DNA of 64,000 bases from Leptolinea sp964424035. GTDB lineage: Bacteria > Chloroflexota > Anaerolineae > Anaerolineales > Anaerolineaceae. Under the pieces are notes generated by a model. It made no database searches and was not told the origin of the DNA. It worked only from the letters and a program-made list of their open reading frames with translations. The stretch spans positions 1-64,000 of the forward strand of contig CAYRHB010000001.1 of NCBI GenBank assembly GCA_964424035.1. Direction: 5' to 3'. This document shows positions 45,756 to 54,978 of the stretch, piece by piece. The translations under genes and the position numbers were made by a program. How positions within the stretch are numbered: position 1 is the first letter of the stretch; each line of letters begins with the position of its first letter.

Positions 45756-46307
45756 ATGGGACTCATCCCCGACCCCGCGAGAGATCTTATTCTTTTAGAA
45801 CATATAGAACAGAATCCGGATGCAACCCAGGCCAGTCTGGCAGCCCAGGTGGGAGTGGCTGTTGGAACCGTAAACTGGCATCTCAAACGATTAGTGGCAA
45901 AAGGATATGTTAAGGTCAGGCACGCTGAGCGGCGTAAACTGCGATACATCATCACGCCGGAAGGTATTACCCTGCGAGCCAACCTCACCATGGACTATAT
46001 TCAGAATTCATTCCGCCTGTACCGGTTGGTACGGGAACGAATGGAGACGACCCTGAGTCAGGTTCGCCAGGCCGGATATGACCGGGTCACCCTGATGGGT
46101 GAGGGGGATGTGGCGGATGTGTGCAAGTTAACCTGCACGGAACAGGGCGTACAAATTTCTTCAGATGGCAACGTGCCATGCCTCAAGATTAATGGGTTGA
46201 AGATCTTTGTTGATTGGCCTGATGGTGACAAATCAGGGACAGGAATACCTTGCCCGCAGGAAAATACCCAAACGGACAACCTGGAAGGAGACAGTCAAAA
46301 GAGATGA
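45756..46307 (+). CDS. winged-helix transcriptional regulator of the export operon
   Basis: A 183-residue DNA-binding protein. Residues about 10-75 form a winged helix: ILLEHIEQNPDATQASLAAQ, recognition helix VAVGTVNWHLKRLVAKGY, then a basic wing HAERRKLRYIITPEG. The rest begins with RVTLMGEGDVADVCKL, which resembles the start of a Rossmann-like ligand domain, so a sugar or nucleotide effector is conceivable. Three cysteines (CKLTC, VPCLK) are of unknown use. It overlaps fcl by ATGA and follows the promoter, so it may control its own operon. Confidence 0.75.
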   Translation: MGLIPDPARDLILLEHIEQNPDATQASLAAQVGVAVGTVNWHLKRLVAKGYVKVRHAERRKLRYIITPEGITLRANLTMDYIQNSFRLYRLVRERMETTLSQVRQAGYDRVTLMGEGDVADVCKLTCTEQGVQISSDGNVPCLKINGLKIFVDWPDGDKSGTGIPCPQENTQTDNLEGDSQKR

Positions 46308-47268
46308 CATCAATGGGAAACCAGGATTATTGGAAATCAAAAAAGGTTTGTGTGACCGGCGGTGCCGGTTTTTTGGGTTTTTAAAATTTTTTAAAATTTG
46401 GGGGCGCGGGGGCAAAAATATTTTTATACCAACGATTGAAGAATATGACCTGGTGAATGGCGATGATGTCCGCCGGATGCTGGATGCGAGCAAACCCGAT
46501 GTGGTCATTCATCTGGCTGCGCAGGTCGGTGGGATTGGCGCCAACCGTGAGCATCCGGCTGAATTTGTTTATTCAAATACCATGATGGGTTTTCAACTGA
46601 TCCACGAAGCATGGAAGCGTGGAATAGGCAAATTCGTTTGCCTCGGGACGATCTGTGCCTATCCTAAATTCACTCCTGTGCCGTTCAAGGAAGAGAATTT
46701 GTGGGACGGGTATCCGGAAGAGACCAATGCGCCCTATGGGTTGGCGAAAAAATTGCTGCTTGTACAATCGCAGGCATACCGGCAACAGTATGGCTTCAAT
46801 AGTATTTATCTTTTGCCCGTAAACCTGTATGGTCCGCGCGATAATTTTCGACTGGATAGTTCACATGTCATTCCGGCGCTGATCCGAAAATGTGTGGAAG
46901 CGCAGGAAGCCGGAGCCGACTCGATCGAAGTATGGGGGGATGGCTCCCCAACCCGCGAGTTCCTGTATGTGGAAGACGCGGCAGAAGGCATCCTCATGGC
47001 GGCCGAATCGTACAACGGACCAGAACCGGTGAACCTGGGTTCCGGTAATGAAATTGCCATCAAGGACCTGGTCAACATGATCGCGCGTTTGACCGGATTT
47101 GAAGGCAAGATCATTTGGGATACAACGAAGCCCAATGGCCAGCCCCGTCGTGGGTTGGATACCAACCGGGCATGGGACTACTTTGGTTTTCGCGCGCAGA
47201 TGAGTTTTGAAGACGGCTTGCGCCGTACGATTGACTGGTTCCGTGCCAACAAAGATGGAATTAAATAA
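46304..47268 (+). pseudogene. fcl: GDP-L-fucose synthase-like epimerase/reductase, frameshifted in this sequence
   Basis: The ATG at 46304 overlaps the regulator stop and reads KKVCVTGGAGFLG, the NAD(P)-binding start of the family, but hits TAA at 46382-46384. The rest, from KNIFIPTIEEYDL at 46414, is in another frame and intact: HLAAQVGGIGANREHP, YGLAKK (catalytic YxxxK), NLYGPRDNF, TREFLYVEDAAEG. The 35 bases between are homopolymer-rich, one base short of the 12 codons expected. A corrupted consensus is more likely than a dead gene, because the other 290 residues are clean. Normal role: 3,5-epimerisation and reduction of GDP-4-keto-6-deoxymannose. No GDP-mannose dehydratase is in the window. 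Confidence 0.8.
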
Positions 47269-47284
47269 AGATCGGTAATTGGAT

Positions 47285-48145
47285 ATGACCGTTGATAGCA
47301 CTATTCTGGTAAAAGCTGAAACACCCCGTACTGTGGTTATTAAACCCAGCAGCGGGTGGACAGCCCTTAACCTGAAAGATCTCTGGGTGTACCGCGAGCT
47401 GGTGTATTTCCTCACCTGGCGCAACCTGAAAGTTCGATACAAACAGACCGCTCTGGGGGCGGCATGGGCTATTCTTCAACCATTTTTAACCATGGTGGTT
47501 TTTAGTATTTTCTTTGGAAATCTGGCCAAGGTTCCATCAGACGGAGTGCCGTATCCCATTTTTTCGTATACAGCCTTGCTGCCCTGGACATTGTTTTCAA
47601 AAGCACTATCTGATGCAGCCCATTCACTGGTGCAGAGCAGCCACATGATCACCAAGGTGTATTTCCCGCGGTTGATCCTTCCATTGGCTTCGATCCTGTC
47701 CGGACTGGTGGATTTCGCGCTGGCTTTCATCGTGTTATTCGGCATGATGCTTTTTTACGGTATTTACCCGACAAATGTTGTTTGGACATTGCCCCTTTTT
47801 GTATTGTTGGCAATGATTACAGCACTTGGTGTGGGCATCTGGCTCTCGGCGATGAATGTGTTATACCGCGATATCGGGTATGTTCTGCCTTTTCTTACCC
47901 AGTTCTGGATGACCCTGACCCCGATCGCATACCCGGCCAGCCTTCTGCCTGAAAAATGGCGCTTGGTTTATGCGCTGAATCCGATGACCGGGGTGGTTGA
48001 AGGATTCCGTTGGGCGCTTCTGGGTTCATCCACCAGCGCGCCAACCGGTATGCTGGCAGTTTCCACCGGAATATCCATTGTGCTGTTGATCACCGGTTTG
48101 TACTATTTCCGCAGAATGGAACGGCGTTTTGCCGATATGGTGTAG
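47285..48145 (+). CDS. wzm: ABC-2 type polysaccharide exporter, membrane subunit
   Basis: About 286 residues from the ATG at 47285 (TTG 47279 is an alternative). The protein has six hydrophobic segments and the marks of the TagG/RfbD/Wzm family: RELVYFLTWRNLKVRYKQTALGAAWAILQP at the cytoplasmic N-terminus (shown as two joined motifs REL..LTWRN and KVRYKQT..LG..W), VYFPRLILPLAS, and YALNPMTGVVEGFRW near the end. It forms the channel for export of lipid-linked glycan chains. The ATPase gene starts two bases after its stop. Confidence 0.9.
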   Translation: MTVDSTILVKAETPRTVVIKPSSGWTALNLKDLWVYRELVYFLTWRNLKVRYKQTALGAAWAILQPFLTMVVFSIFFGNLAKVPSDGVPYPIFSYTALLPWTLFSKALSDAAHSLVQSSHMITKVYFPRLILPLASILSGLVDFALAFIVLFGMMLFYGIYPTNVVWTLPLFVLLAMITALGVGIWLSAMNVLYRDIGYVLPFLTQFWMTLTPIAYPASLLPEKWRLVYALNPMTGVVEGFRWALLGSSTSAPTGMLAVSTGISIVLLITGLYYFRRMERRFADMV

Positions 48146-48147
48146 CC

Positions 48148-49413
48148 ATGAGCGATATTGCCATCCATACAGAAAACCTCGGCAAGCAATACACCATCGG
48201 CCAGCGCCCTGCCGCGTACACAACCCTGCGTGAATCCCTCTCGACGGCATTCTCATCACCGGCAAAACGGTTGGGTGCGGGGAACGGGGTTGACAACAAA
48301 TTCTGGGCTTTGCGTGATGTATCTTTTGATGTGATGAAGGGGCAGGTTCTGGGTGTTATCGGCCGGAATGGCGCCGGAAAAAGCACGTTGTTGAAACTGC
48401 TTTCACGCGTCACCGAACCTACAGAGGGGAAAGCCGTGATCAACGGGCGTGTGGGATCGCTGCTCGAAGTGGGGACGGGTTTTCATCCGGAACTGACCGG
48501 GCGGGAGAATATTTCACTGAATGGCGCCATTTTGGGAATGAAACACGCCGAAGTGGAACGAAAATTTGATGAGATTGTCTCATTTGCTGAAGTGGAGCAG
48601 TTTATCGATACACCGGTAAAACGGTATTCCAGCGGCATGTACCTGCGACTGGCATTTGCTGTGGCTGCACACCTGGAACCGGAGATCCTGGTTGTTGATG
48701 AAGTTCTGGCTGTTGGCGACGCGGAATTCCAGCGAAAATGTCTGGGCAAGATGAGTGATGTGGCTCAGCAGGGACGTACTGTGCTGTTTGTGAGTCACAA
48801 TATGTCAGCCATTTTACGGTTGACTGATGAAACTATAGTGATTGAAAAAGGCCATCTGGCGATGCGGGCGCCCACACCCCAGGCGGTGGATTATTACCTT
48901 TCAGCCGGTTTTTCTCAGGAAGGCCAGCGGATGTGGCAACCGGACGAGATTCCGGCGGATGCCGCGCCATTTAAGCCTGTAGCCATTCGCGTACGGAACC
49001 CGAAAGGCGAAATTGTGGATACACTTCGTTCCACCGAACCGGTGGATGTAGAAGTTGAATATGAGTTGGATGCCCCGATCACAGGATTACGCGTGGGCAT
49101 ATATTTATTAAGCATGCGGGGCGAATACATCATGACATCCTTTGACACGGATAATCCCGAGCAATATGATGAATTCTCCGTCCGCAAAGCAGGCCGATAC
49201 ATCAGCCGGTGTACCTTACCGGCGGAAATGCTAAATGAGGGGCGGTTTATGCTGGCTGTGAACGCCAGCACGTTCCGGGTAAAACGGTATTTTCAGGATG
49301 AACAGGCCTTGACATTCAATATTGACGCGGCAGGAGCTCCAGGAATGCATTGGCCGGAACCCCGGCTGGGACCCATCCGACCGCGTCTTACCTGGAACAT
49401 TGAGGCGGTGTAG
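48148..49413 (+). CDS. wzt: ABC exporter ATPase with C-terminal glycan-binding domain
   Basis: A 421-residue ATPase from the ATG at 48148. Walker A is GRNGAGKST at 72-80, the signature is RYSSGMYLRLAFA, and Walker B VVDEVLAVGD includes D184. LLEVGTGFHPELTGREN and ILGMKHAEV are typical of Wzt/TagH. Residues about 275-421 form a beta-rich Wzt_C-like domain (VDVEVEYELDAPI, RVGIYLLSMRG), which in known systems recognises a modified chain end and so couples export to capping. The several methyltransferases nearby are candidate capping enzymes. Confidence 0.9.
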   Translation: MSDIAIHTENLGKQYTIGQRPAAYTTLRESLSTAFSSPAKRLGAGNGVDNKFWALRDVSFDVMKGQVLGVIGRNGAGKSTLLKLLSRVTEPTEGKAVINGRVGSLLEVGTGFHPELTGRENISLNGAILGMKHAEVERKFDEIVSFAEVEQFIDTPVKRYSSGMYLRLAFAVAAHLEPEILVVDEVLAVGDAEFQRKCLGKMSDVAQQGRTVLFVSHNMSAILRLTDETIVIEKGHLAMRAPTPQAVDYYLSAGFSQEGQRMWQPDEIPADAAPFKPVAIRVRNPKGEIVDTLRSTEPVDVEVEYELDAPITGLRVGIYLLSMRGEYIMTSFDTDNPEQYDEFSVRKAGRYISRCTLPAEMLNEGRFMLAVNASTFRVKRYFQDEQALTFNIDAAGAPGMHWPEPRLGPIRPRLTWNIEAV

Positions 49414-49415
49414 TG

Positions 49416-51047
49416 ATGACAGCGGCTGCAGCAGCAGGAAAAGACGTAGTTAAAGAAATCCTGGGACAGATCCCATTTACCGTTGAGTTATACTGGCTTC
49501 TCCGTCAGAGGGGACGATCACTCAACAGTCATTTTAGTTTGCGCCATTTGCAGGAAGCGCTTCCTGAACTCGTAAAAGACACATTGGAATTACGAAAATC
49601 CGCCCCGGCAGGAAAAAAGATCTTCATTTTTGCCACCCTGCATTACTGGATTGAGCATGCCGCCCTAACCGGCATATCATTGTCGGCACAGGGACATGAT
49701 GTAACCCTGGGATATCTGGCCCAATCCGATTGGCAAAAACCGATCAGTCGTTTCGACCTACGGCGGCAGGACCTTTACGCCCGAAAGGTTCTAAATCTGG
49801 CAGAACCGGTATTGAAATCCGTATCTTTTGTCAGTACCCGGATTCCATTCGCCCCTGTTTCGGATGAGATCAATAAAATTGTGGAATTGGTCAGCGAATT
49901 TGACACGCAATACTCTCTCCAGGTGGAAGAGGTGGATCACGATAGCGATGTTTACCAGCTCCGCAGGGAACGAAACGAGGAGGCAGCCCTTGCAGCCTAT
50001 TCGTTTCTGAAAGAAAACAAACCGGATGTGGTGATCGTTCCAAACGGCACCATCCAGGAATTGGGTATTGTCTACCGGGTGGCAAGATTGCTGAAGATTC
50101 CGGTAGTCACCTATGAGTTTGGTGACCAGCGGCAGCGGATCTGGGTTGCCCAGAACACCGAAGTTATGCGCCAGGATACTGATGCCCTGTGGCGTGCACG
50201 GCAGAATACTCCATTGAGAGATGAGGAATTGGAAAGGCTGCGTTCGATGCTGGTTGCCCGCCAGCACGGCGCGATGTGGGAAAATTTTGCCCGCCAGTGG
50301 CAAGGCTCTCCGACAACCGGTGGAGAGAATGCACGCAAGGAATTGGGATTGGATGAACGCCCGGTTGTCTTGCTGGCTACCAATGTGCTGGGTGACAGTT
50401 TGACCCTGGGACGACATTTGTTCAGCAAGACCATGGGCGAATGGATCAGTCGTACGGTGCAATACTTTGCCGGCCGGCCTGATGTTCAGCTGGTCATCCG
50501 GGTCCATCCGGGAGAAGTCTTGACCCACGGTACATCGATGGTTAAAGTAGTCCATGAAGTCTTTCCCAAACTACCGGAACATATCCGCCTCATTGCGCCA
50601 ACCGAAAAGGTCAATACGTATGATCTGATCGAAGTGGCAGATGTCGGGCTGGTATATACGACCACCGTGGGCCTGGAAATGGCAATGGGGGGCGTTCCTG
50701 TCATCGTAGCTGCACATACACACTATCGAAACCGAGGTTTCACACTTGACCCGGATACCTGGGTCACGTATTACAAAACACTCGGTCAGGTATTACAGGA
50801 TCCTGGCTCCCACCGATTGAACCGCCAACAGGTGGAAAAAGCATGGCAATATGCCTACCGCTGGTTTTTCGAATTTCCTTTGCCGTACCCGTGGCATTTG
50901 GTACGGATGTGGGATGATTACAAAACCCATCCGCTCAAGAATGTAGTCGGCCCGGAACGGGATACAGAATTTGACGCAACATTCCAGTATTTGACCGGTG
51001 AGCCCATAAACTGGGCACCGGTTGATGCCGGACAGGAGAAATTGTGA
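49416..51047 (+). CDS. capsule-type polysaccharide glycosyltransferase-like protein
   Basis: A 543-residue soluble protein from the ATG at 49416. The C-terminal part has VIRVHPGE, VNTYDLIEVADVGLVYTTTVGLEMA and GVPVIVAAHTHYRNRGFT, a pattern of the Capsule_synth (KpsC/KpsS, LipB) transferases. The N-terminal third, KIFIFATLHYWIEHAALTG, is less conserved. Such enzymes attach Kdo or related acidic sugars to a lipid or glycan. A nonulosonate-like gene set lies just downstream, so a sugar-acid donor fits. It follows wzt immediately and overlaps the next methyltransferase by four bases. Confidence 0.65.
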   Translation: MTAAAAAGKDVVKEILGQIPFTVELYWLLRQRGRSLNSHFSLRHLQEALPELVKDTLELRKSAPAGKKIFIFATLHYWIEHAALTGISLSAQGHDVTLGYLAQSDWQKPISRFDLRRQDLYARKVLNLAEPVLKSVSFVSTRIPFAPVSDEINKIVELVSEFDTQYSLQVEEVDHDSDVYQLRRERNEEAALAAYSFLKENKPDVVIVPNGTIQELGIVYRVARLLKIPVVTYEFGDQRQRIWVAQNTEVMRQDTDALWRARQNTPLRDEELERLRSMLVARQHGAMWENFARQWQGSPTTGGENARKELGLDERPVVLLATNVLGDSLTLGRHLFSKTMGEWISRTVQYFAGRPDVQLVIRVHPGEVLTHGTSMVKVVHEVFPKLPEHIRLIAPTEKVNTYDLIEVADVGLVYTTTVGLEMAMGGVPVIVAAHTHYRNRGFTLDPDTWVTYYKTLGQVLQDPGSHRLNRQQVEKAWQYAYRWFFEFPLPYPWHLVRMWDDYKTHPLKNVVGPERDTEFDATFQYLTGEPINWAPVDAGQEKL

Positions 51048-51910
51048 ACGATAATGAAGTAAAACAACAGGTCAGGGCTTTTTATGACCAGGTTGGCTGG
51101 AAAACAGCAGGAGAAGGTGTTTACCAGAATGCCCGTTATGAAGATCTGCGCCCTGTTTCCCGGGAATATATTCATCGCTGCCATCTGCGAGTGAACCGGC
51201 ATTTGCACCCATCAGGCGATATGCTGCTCGATGTCGGATCAGGTCCGGTGCAATACCCGGAATACCTGACCTATTCAGCGGGATACCGGTACCGGGTTTG
51301 TCTTGATATTTCCATCCTGGCACTGAAGGAAGCCCGCAACCGGCTGGGTGACCACGGATTGTTTGTTGTGGCTGACGCGGCCAATTTGCCGTTCAAGCCC
51401 GGGACATTCGATGGCCTGGTTTCGTTACATACCCTTCATCATCTCCCTTTACCGGAACAAAAGAAAGCGTATATCGAATTTTTGCGTGTGATCCGGTCTG
51501 GAAGAATGGCTGTTGTGGTCAATGGGTGGACTGATTCTCCGTTGATGCGCATGTCCAAACCTTTTATTCATTTCATTGAATGGTTTGGCAAACAGATAAG
51601 CGGACAACACAGTGAGGATAAGGAAACAGTATTAAAATCGGCCTGCTATGGTGCTGAACCTCCGCGGAAGGAACCCACAGGAACATTCATCAAAAAATTC
51701 AGTCCGGAATGGATGAAGACAGAGATTGCGCCCCTGGCTGATTATGATATTTTCTGCTGGCGCAGCGTAAATGTCAGGTACCTGCGGGCAATTGTCCACT
51801 CGGTTTCAGGCGGCAAGCTATATCTGAAACTGCTATATTTACTGGAAGAATGGTTCCCGAAATTCTACGGCGAAAGAGGGCAATACCCCTTGATCGTCTT
51901 GCATAAATAG
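51044..51910 (+). CDS. class I SAM-dependent methyltransferase
   Basis: A 288-residue protein starting at GTG 51044, overlapping the upstream stop. The SAM site is MLLDVGSGPVQYPEYL, then RVCLDISILALKEARN, FVVADAANLPFKPGTFDGLVS and LHTLHHLPLPEQKKAYIEFLRV. The C-terminal half (PSWMKTEIAP-like segment, FCWRSVNVRYLR) is an extra substrate domain. Its place behind the ABC exporter, whose ATPase has a glycan-end binding domain, makes a chain-terminating cap attractive; that is inference. Confidence 0.85.
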   Translation: MNDNEVKQQVRAFYDQVGWKTAGEGVYQNARYEDLRPVSREYIHRCHLRVNRHLHPSGDMLLDVGSGPVQYPEYLTYSAGYRYRVCLDISILALKEARNRLGDHGLFVVADAANLPFKPGTFDGLVSLHTLHHLPLPEQKKAYIEFLRVIRSGRMAVVVNGWTDSPLMRMSKPFIHFIEWFGKQISGQHSEDKETVLKSACYGAEPPRKEPTGTFIKKFSPEWMKTEIAPLADYDIFCWRSVNVRYLRAIVHSVSGGKLYLKLLYLLEEWFPKFYGERGQYPLIVLHK

Positions 51911-51940
51911 GCGATATCGCCAGAGCCTGGAGAGAGTGAT

Positions 51941-52948
51941 ATGGATTGGTCAAAGCAAGTTGTACTGGTTACCGGCGGGACCGGATCATTTGGCAAAAAG
52001 ATGATCAAGGTCCTTTTGAATGAATACCACCCGGCCAAGATCATTGTTTACAGCCGTGATGAGTTGAAACAACACGAGATGCGGGTGGCCGGATACAACG
52101 ATCCCAGTCTGCGGTATTTTATTGGAGATGTCCGTGACCAGCAACGCCTGCGTCGTGCGTTGAACGGTGTCAGCCTGGTTGTTCATGCCGCCGCACTGAA
52201 ACAGGTACCTGCCTGTGAATACAATCCCATGGAAGCCATCAAGACCAATATTCTGGGCTCCAGTAATGTGGTGGATGCCGCATTGGATGCCGGTGTGGAA
52301 AAGGTCATCGCGCTTTCCACGGATAAAGCAGTCAATCCGGTGAATCTGTACGGAGCCACCAAACTGGCTGCTGAGAAGTTATTTGTCCAATCCAATGCGT
52401 ATGCCGGCGGCACTTCAACCCGTTTTTCCTGCGTGCGTTACGGCAACGTGGTGGGCAGCCGCGGTAGTGTGGTTCCCATCTTCATTAAACAGCGCCAGAA
52501 AGGCGTACTGACTATTACAGATGACCGTATGACCCGGTTCTGGATCTCTCTGGAGCAGGGTGTACGCTTCACATTGCGCTGCTCTGAGCAGATGTCCGGA
52601 GGAGAGGTTTTTGTTCCAAAGATACCCAGCACAACCATTCTTGATCTAGCCCATGCCGTAGCGCCGGCGGCGAAGGTCAATATCATTGGAATCCGGCCGG
52701 GTGAAAAGCTGCATGAAGTCCTCATTTCGGACGATGAAAACCGGACCACTGTTGAAATGGATGATATGTTTGTTGTCCAACCGGCTGAGGCGTTGTGGTT
52801 TGGCCGCGAATGGGAGAAGCGTGGGAAACCATTGGCAGGCGATTTCCGGTACGCCAGCAACACCAATGACCAGTGGTTGAATGTGGATCAAATCCGCGAA
52901 CTGGTGGCACCGTTCGAAAACGATGGAGACGCAGGCCAGGCGGAATGA
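51941..52948 (+). CDS. pseB: UDP-N-acetylglucosamine 4,6-dehydratase (PseB/CapE-type)
   Basis: A 335-residue extended SDR. LVTGGTGSFGKKM binds NAD(P), AAALKQVPACEYNPMEAIKTN is the family hallmark, STDKAVNPVNLYGATK holds the catalytic T-D-K and Y-x-x-x-K, and MTRFWISLEQGV follows. Length and motifs match PseB and its relatives, which convert UDP-GlcNAc to a 4-keto-6-deoxy sugar, some with C5 inversion. It has a GGAGAG site and starts a five-gene sugar-nucleotide set. Which isomer forms cannot be told from sequence alone. Confidence 0.9.
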   Translation: MDWSKQVVLVTGGTGSFGKKMIKVLLNEYHPAKIIVYSRDELKQHEMRVAGYNDPSLRYFIGDVRDQQRLRRALNGVSLVVHAAALKQVPACEYNPMEAIKTNILGSSNVVDAALDAGVEKVIALSTDKAVNPVNLYGATKLAAEKLFVQSNAYAGGTSTRFSCVRYGNVVGSRGSVVPIFIKQRQKGVLTITDDRMTRFWISLEQGVRFTLRCSEQMSGGEVFVPKIPSTTILDLAHAVAPAAKVNIIGIRPGEKLHEVLISDDENRTTVEMDDMFVVQPAEALWFGREWEKRGKPLAGDFRYASNTNDQWLNVDQIRELVAPFENDGDAGQAE

Positions 52949-53865
52949 AACGATTGCTGGTGACCGGGGCAAGCGGATTGCTTGGGATCAACCTGGCATT
53001 GCGTGAATCAGTGCGCCGGGATGTGACCGGTGTAGTAAATTCGCATAGCCTGTCTGGGGTGCCTTTTAAAGTTCTGTCTGCTGATCTGAATACTGATGGC
53101 GCCATTCAACGTCTCGTTGAATCCGTCAAACCGGATACCGTGATCCATTGTGCGGCCATGGCAAATATTGATGAATGTGAAAGATCGCCTGAAACGGCGG
53201 AACTCATCAATGGCATGATTCCCGGGAGGTTGGCTGATGTGTGCTGCAAGCAGGGCATCCGCATGGTTCACCTTTCTACGGATGCTGTGTTCGATGGCAG
53301 TAAAGGCAATTATCAGGAAACAGATTCTCCGCATCCCTTATCGGTATATGCCAGCACCAAGCTGGATGGTGAAAAAAATGTGCTGGATGCCAACCCGCAG
53401 GCAATTGTCGCCCGGGTGAATTTTTACGGGTGGAGCCTGACGGGAAAACGCAGTCTGGCTGAATTTTTCTATAACAACCTTTCTGAAGGCAGGCAGATCA
53501 ATGGATTCACGGATGTCGAATTCTGCCCCTTATTTGTAGATCACCTGGCTGATCTATTGATCCGTCTGGCTGATGGTTCATATAGTGGAATATTCCACGT
53601 AGTCAGTCCGGTTGCCTTGAGCAAATATGAATTTGGATGTCGGATCGCCGGTATATTTGGACTGAATGACCGGTTGATCAAACCGGTTTCAGTGATGGAT
53701 GGGGGGTTGGCTGCGCGCCGGTCTCCCAGGTTGACCTTGAATACAGACAAATTGAAAGAAGCCCTTCAAATAGTATTGCCGGGTGTGGAAGAAGGTATCC
53801 ACGCCTTTGCCGAACAACAGGCAGCCGGTTTCCCGCAACGCCTGCAAGGATATCTAGCAAAGTAA
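52945..53865 (+). CDS. RmlD-like SDR sugar reductase
   Basis: A 306-residue enzyme from the ATG at 52945 (ATGA overlap with the dehydratase). LLVTGASGLLGINLAL, CAAMANIDECERSPE, LSTDAVFDGSKGNY and VYASTKLDGEK are the dTDP-4-dehydrorhamnose reductase pattern with catalytic Y-x-x-x-K. The partner gene makes a UDP-4-keto sugar, so this protein probably reduces that product rather than a dTDP sugar, much as paired enzymes do in UDP-6-deoxy-HexNAc pathways. This pairing is inferred from the overlap. Confidence 0.85.
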   Translation: MKRLLVTGASGLLGINLALRESVRRDVTGVVNSHSLSGVPFKVLSADLNTDGAIQRLVESVKPDTVIHCAAMANIDECERSPETAELINGMIPGRLADVCCKQGIRMVHLSTDAVFDGSKGNYQETDSPHPLSVYASTKLDGEKNVLDANPQAIVARVNFYGWSLTGKRSLAEFFYNNLSEGRQINGFTDVEFCPLFVDHLADLLIRLADGSYSGIFHVVSPVALSKYEFGCRIAGIFGLNDRLIKPVSVMDGGLAARRSPRLTLNTDKLKEALQIVLPGVEEGIHAFAEQQAAGFPQRLQGYLAK

Positions 53866-53885
53866 CCTGACCACGGAGGATTGAT

Positions 53886-54956
53886 ATGGAGATCCGCATT
53901 GGTAATCATCTGATCGGAAATAACCATCCCACCTATTTCATTGCCGATATAGCAGCCAATCATGATGGTGATCTGGATCGGGCGAAGTTACTGATCCGGC
54001 TGGCAAAAGAAGCCGGCGCGGACGCCGCTAAATTCCAGAATTTTCAGGCTCCGAAGATCGTATCGGACTACGGTTTCAAGTCCATGGGCGGACAGGTATC
54101 CCACCAGGCTAAGTGGAAAAAATCGGTTTTTGAAGTATACAAAGACGCGTCGGTACCATTTGATTGGACGCCGGTTCTCAAAGAAGAGTGCGACAGAGTG
54201 GGGATCGATTATTTTTCATCACCCTATGATTTCGAATCGGTGGATTACCTGGATCCTTTTGTTCCGGCATATAAGATCGGCTCCGGTGATATTAACTGGC
54301 CGGAAGCGCTGGAGTATATGGCACGTAAAGGGAAGCCGGTTTTACTGGCTACCGGTGCTTCCGATATCGGTGATGTACAGCGGGCTGTCCATATCCTTCT
54401 CAAAATCAATCCTCAACTGGTTCTGATGCAATGCAACACGAATTACACAGCCAGTTTGGAAAATTTCAATCATTTACACCTCCGGGTGTTAACTACCTAT
54501 CACAGTATGTATCCCGATCTTATCCTCGGATTATCGGATCATACTCCGGGACACGCATCGGTGCTGGGCGCTGTGACGCTTGGAGCACGGGTTGTTGAAA
54601 AGCATTTTACTGATGACAATCATCGTGAAGGTCCTGACCATGCTTTTGCCATGAATCCGGAAAGCTGGTCGGACATGGTGGAAAACACTCGTCAGTTGGA
54701 ACGGGCTCTGGGCTCCGGTGATAAATTCGTGGCTGAAAACGAGCAGCAAACGGTCTATTTGCAGCGGCGTTGTCTGCGGACAGCGCGCGATCTAAAAGCG
54801 GGAGAGGTTTTCACGCGCGAAATGATTGATGTATTACGCCCGGTAGCTGACGGCGCCATTCTGCCTTATGAATTGGATGCTGTCATCGGGACGAACGTAT
54901 TGCATGATATGCCTGCCGGAAAAGAGATCCGGTGGACAGATATAGGAAAAGCTTAG
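53886..54956 (+). CDS. sialic acid synthase-like enzyme (NeuB/PseI/SpsE family)
   Basis: A 356-residue enzyme behind a strong GGAGGA site. YFIADIAANHDGDLDRAK opens the TIM barrel, AAKFQNF, YKIGSGDINW, ATGASDIGDVQ and DHTPGHASVLGA follow, with EKHFTDD as the metal/phosphate region. Residues about 290-350 (RRCLRTARDLKAGEVFTREM) form the SAF antifreeze-like domain. These enzymes condense phosphoenolpyruvate with a hexosamine to give a nine-carbon acid. Which hexosamine is used here is open; the window lacks an obvious PseC/LegC next to it. Confidence 0.85.
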   Translation: MEIRIGNHLIGNNHPTYFIADIAANHDGDLDRAKLLIRLAKEAGADAAKFQNFQAPKIVSDYGFKSMGGQVSHQAKWKKSVFEVYKDASVPFDWTPVLKEECDRVGIDYFSSPYDFESVDYLDPFVPAYKIGSGDINWPEALEYMARKGKPVLLATGASDIGDVQRAVHILLKINPQLVLMQCNTNYTASLENFNHLHLRVLTTYHSMYPDLILGLSDHTPGHASVLGAVTLGARVVEKHFTDDNHREGPDHAFAMNPESWSDMVENTRQLERALGSGDKFVAENEQQTVYLQRRCLRTARDLKAGEVFTREMIDVLRPVADGAILPYELDAVIGTNVLHDMPAGKEIRWTDIGKA

Positions 54957-54978
54957 TACGGAAGAAGAATACTGAAAT

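Noticed and set aside
46207..46303. Extended N-terminus of the epimerase through the regulator gene
   Set aside because: This frame is a shadow of the regulator's coding sequence and lacks the NAD-binding motif, which is in the frame starting at 46304.
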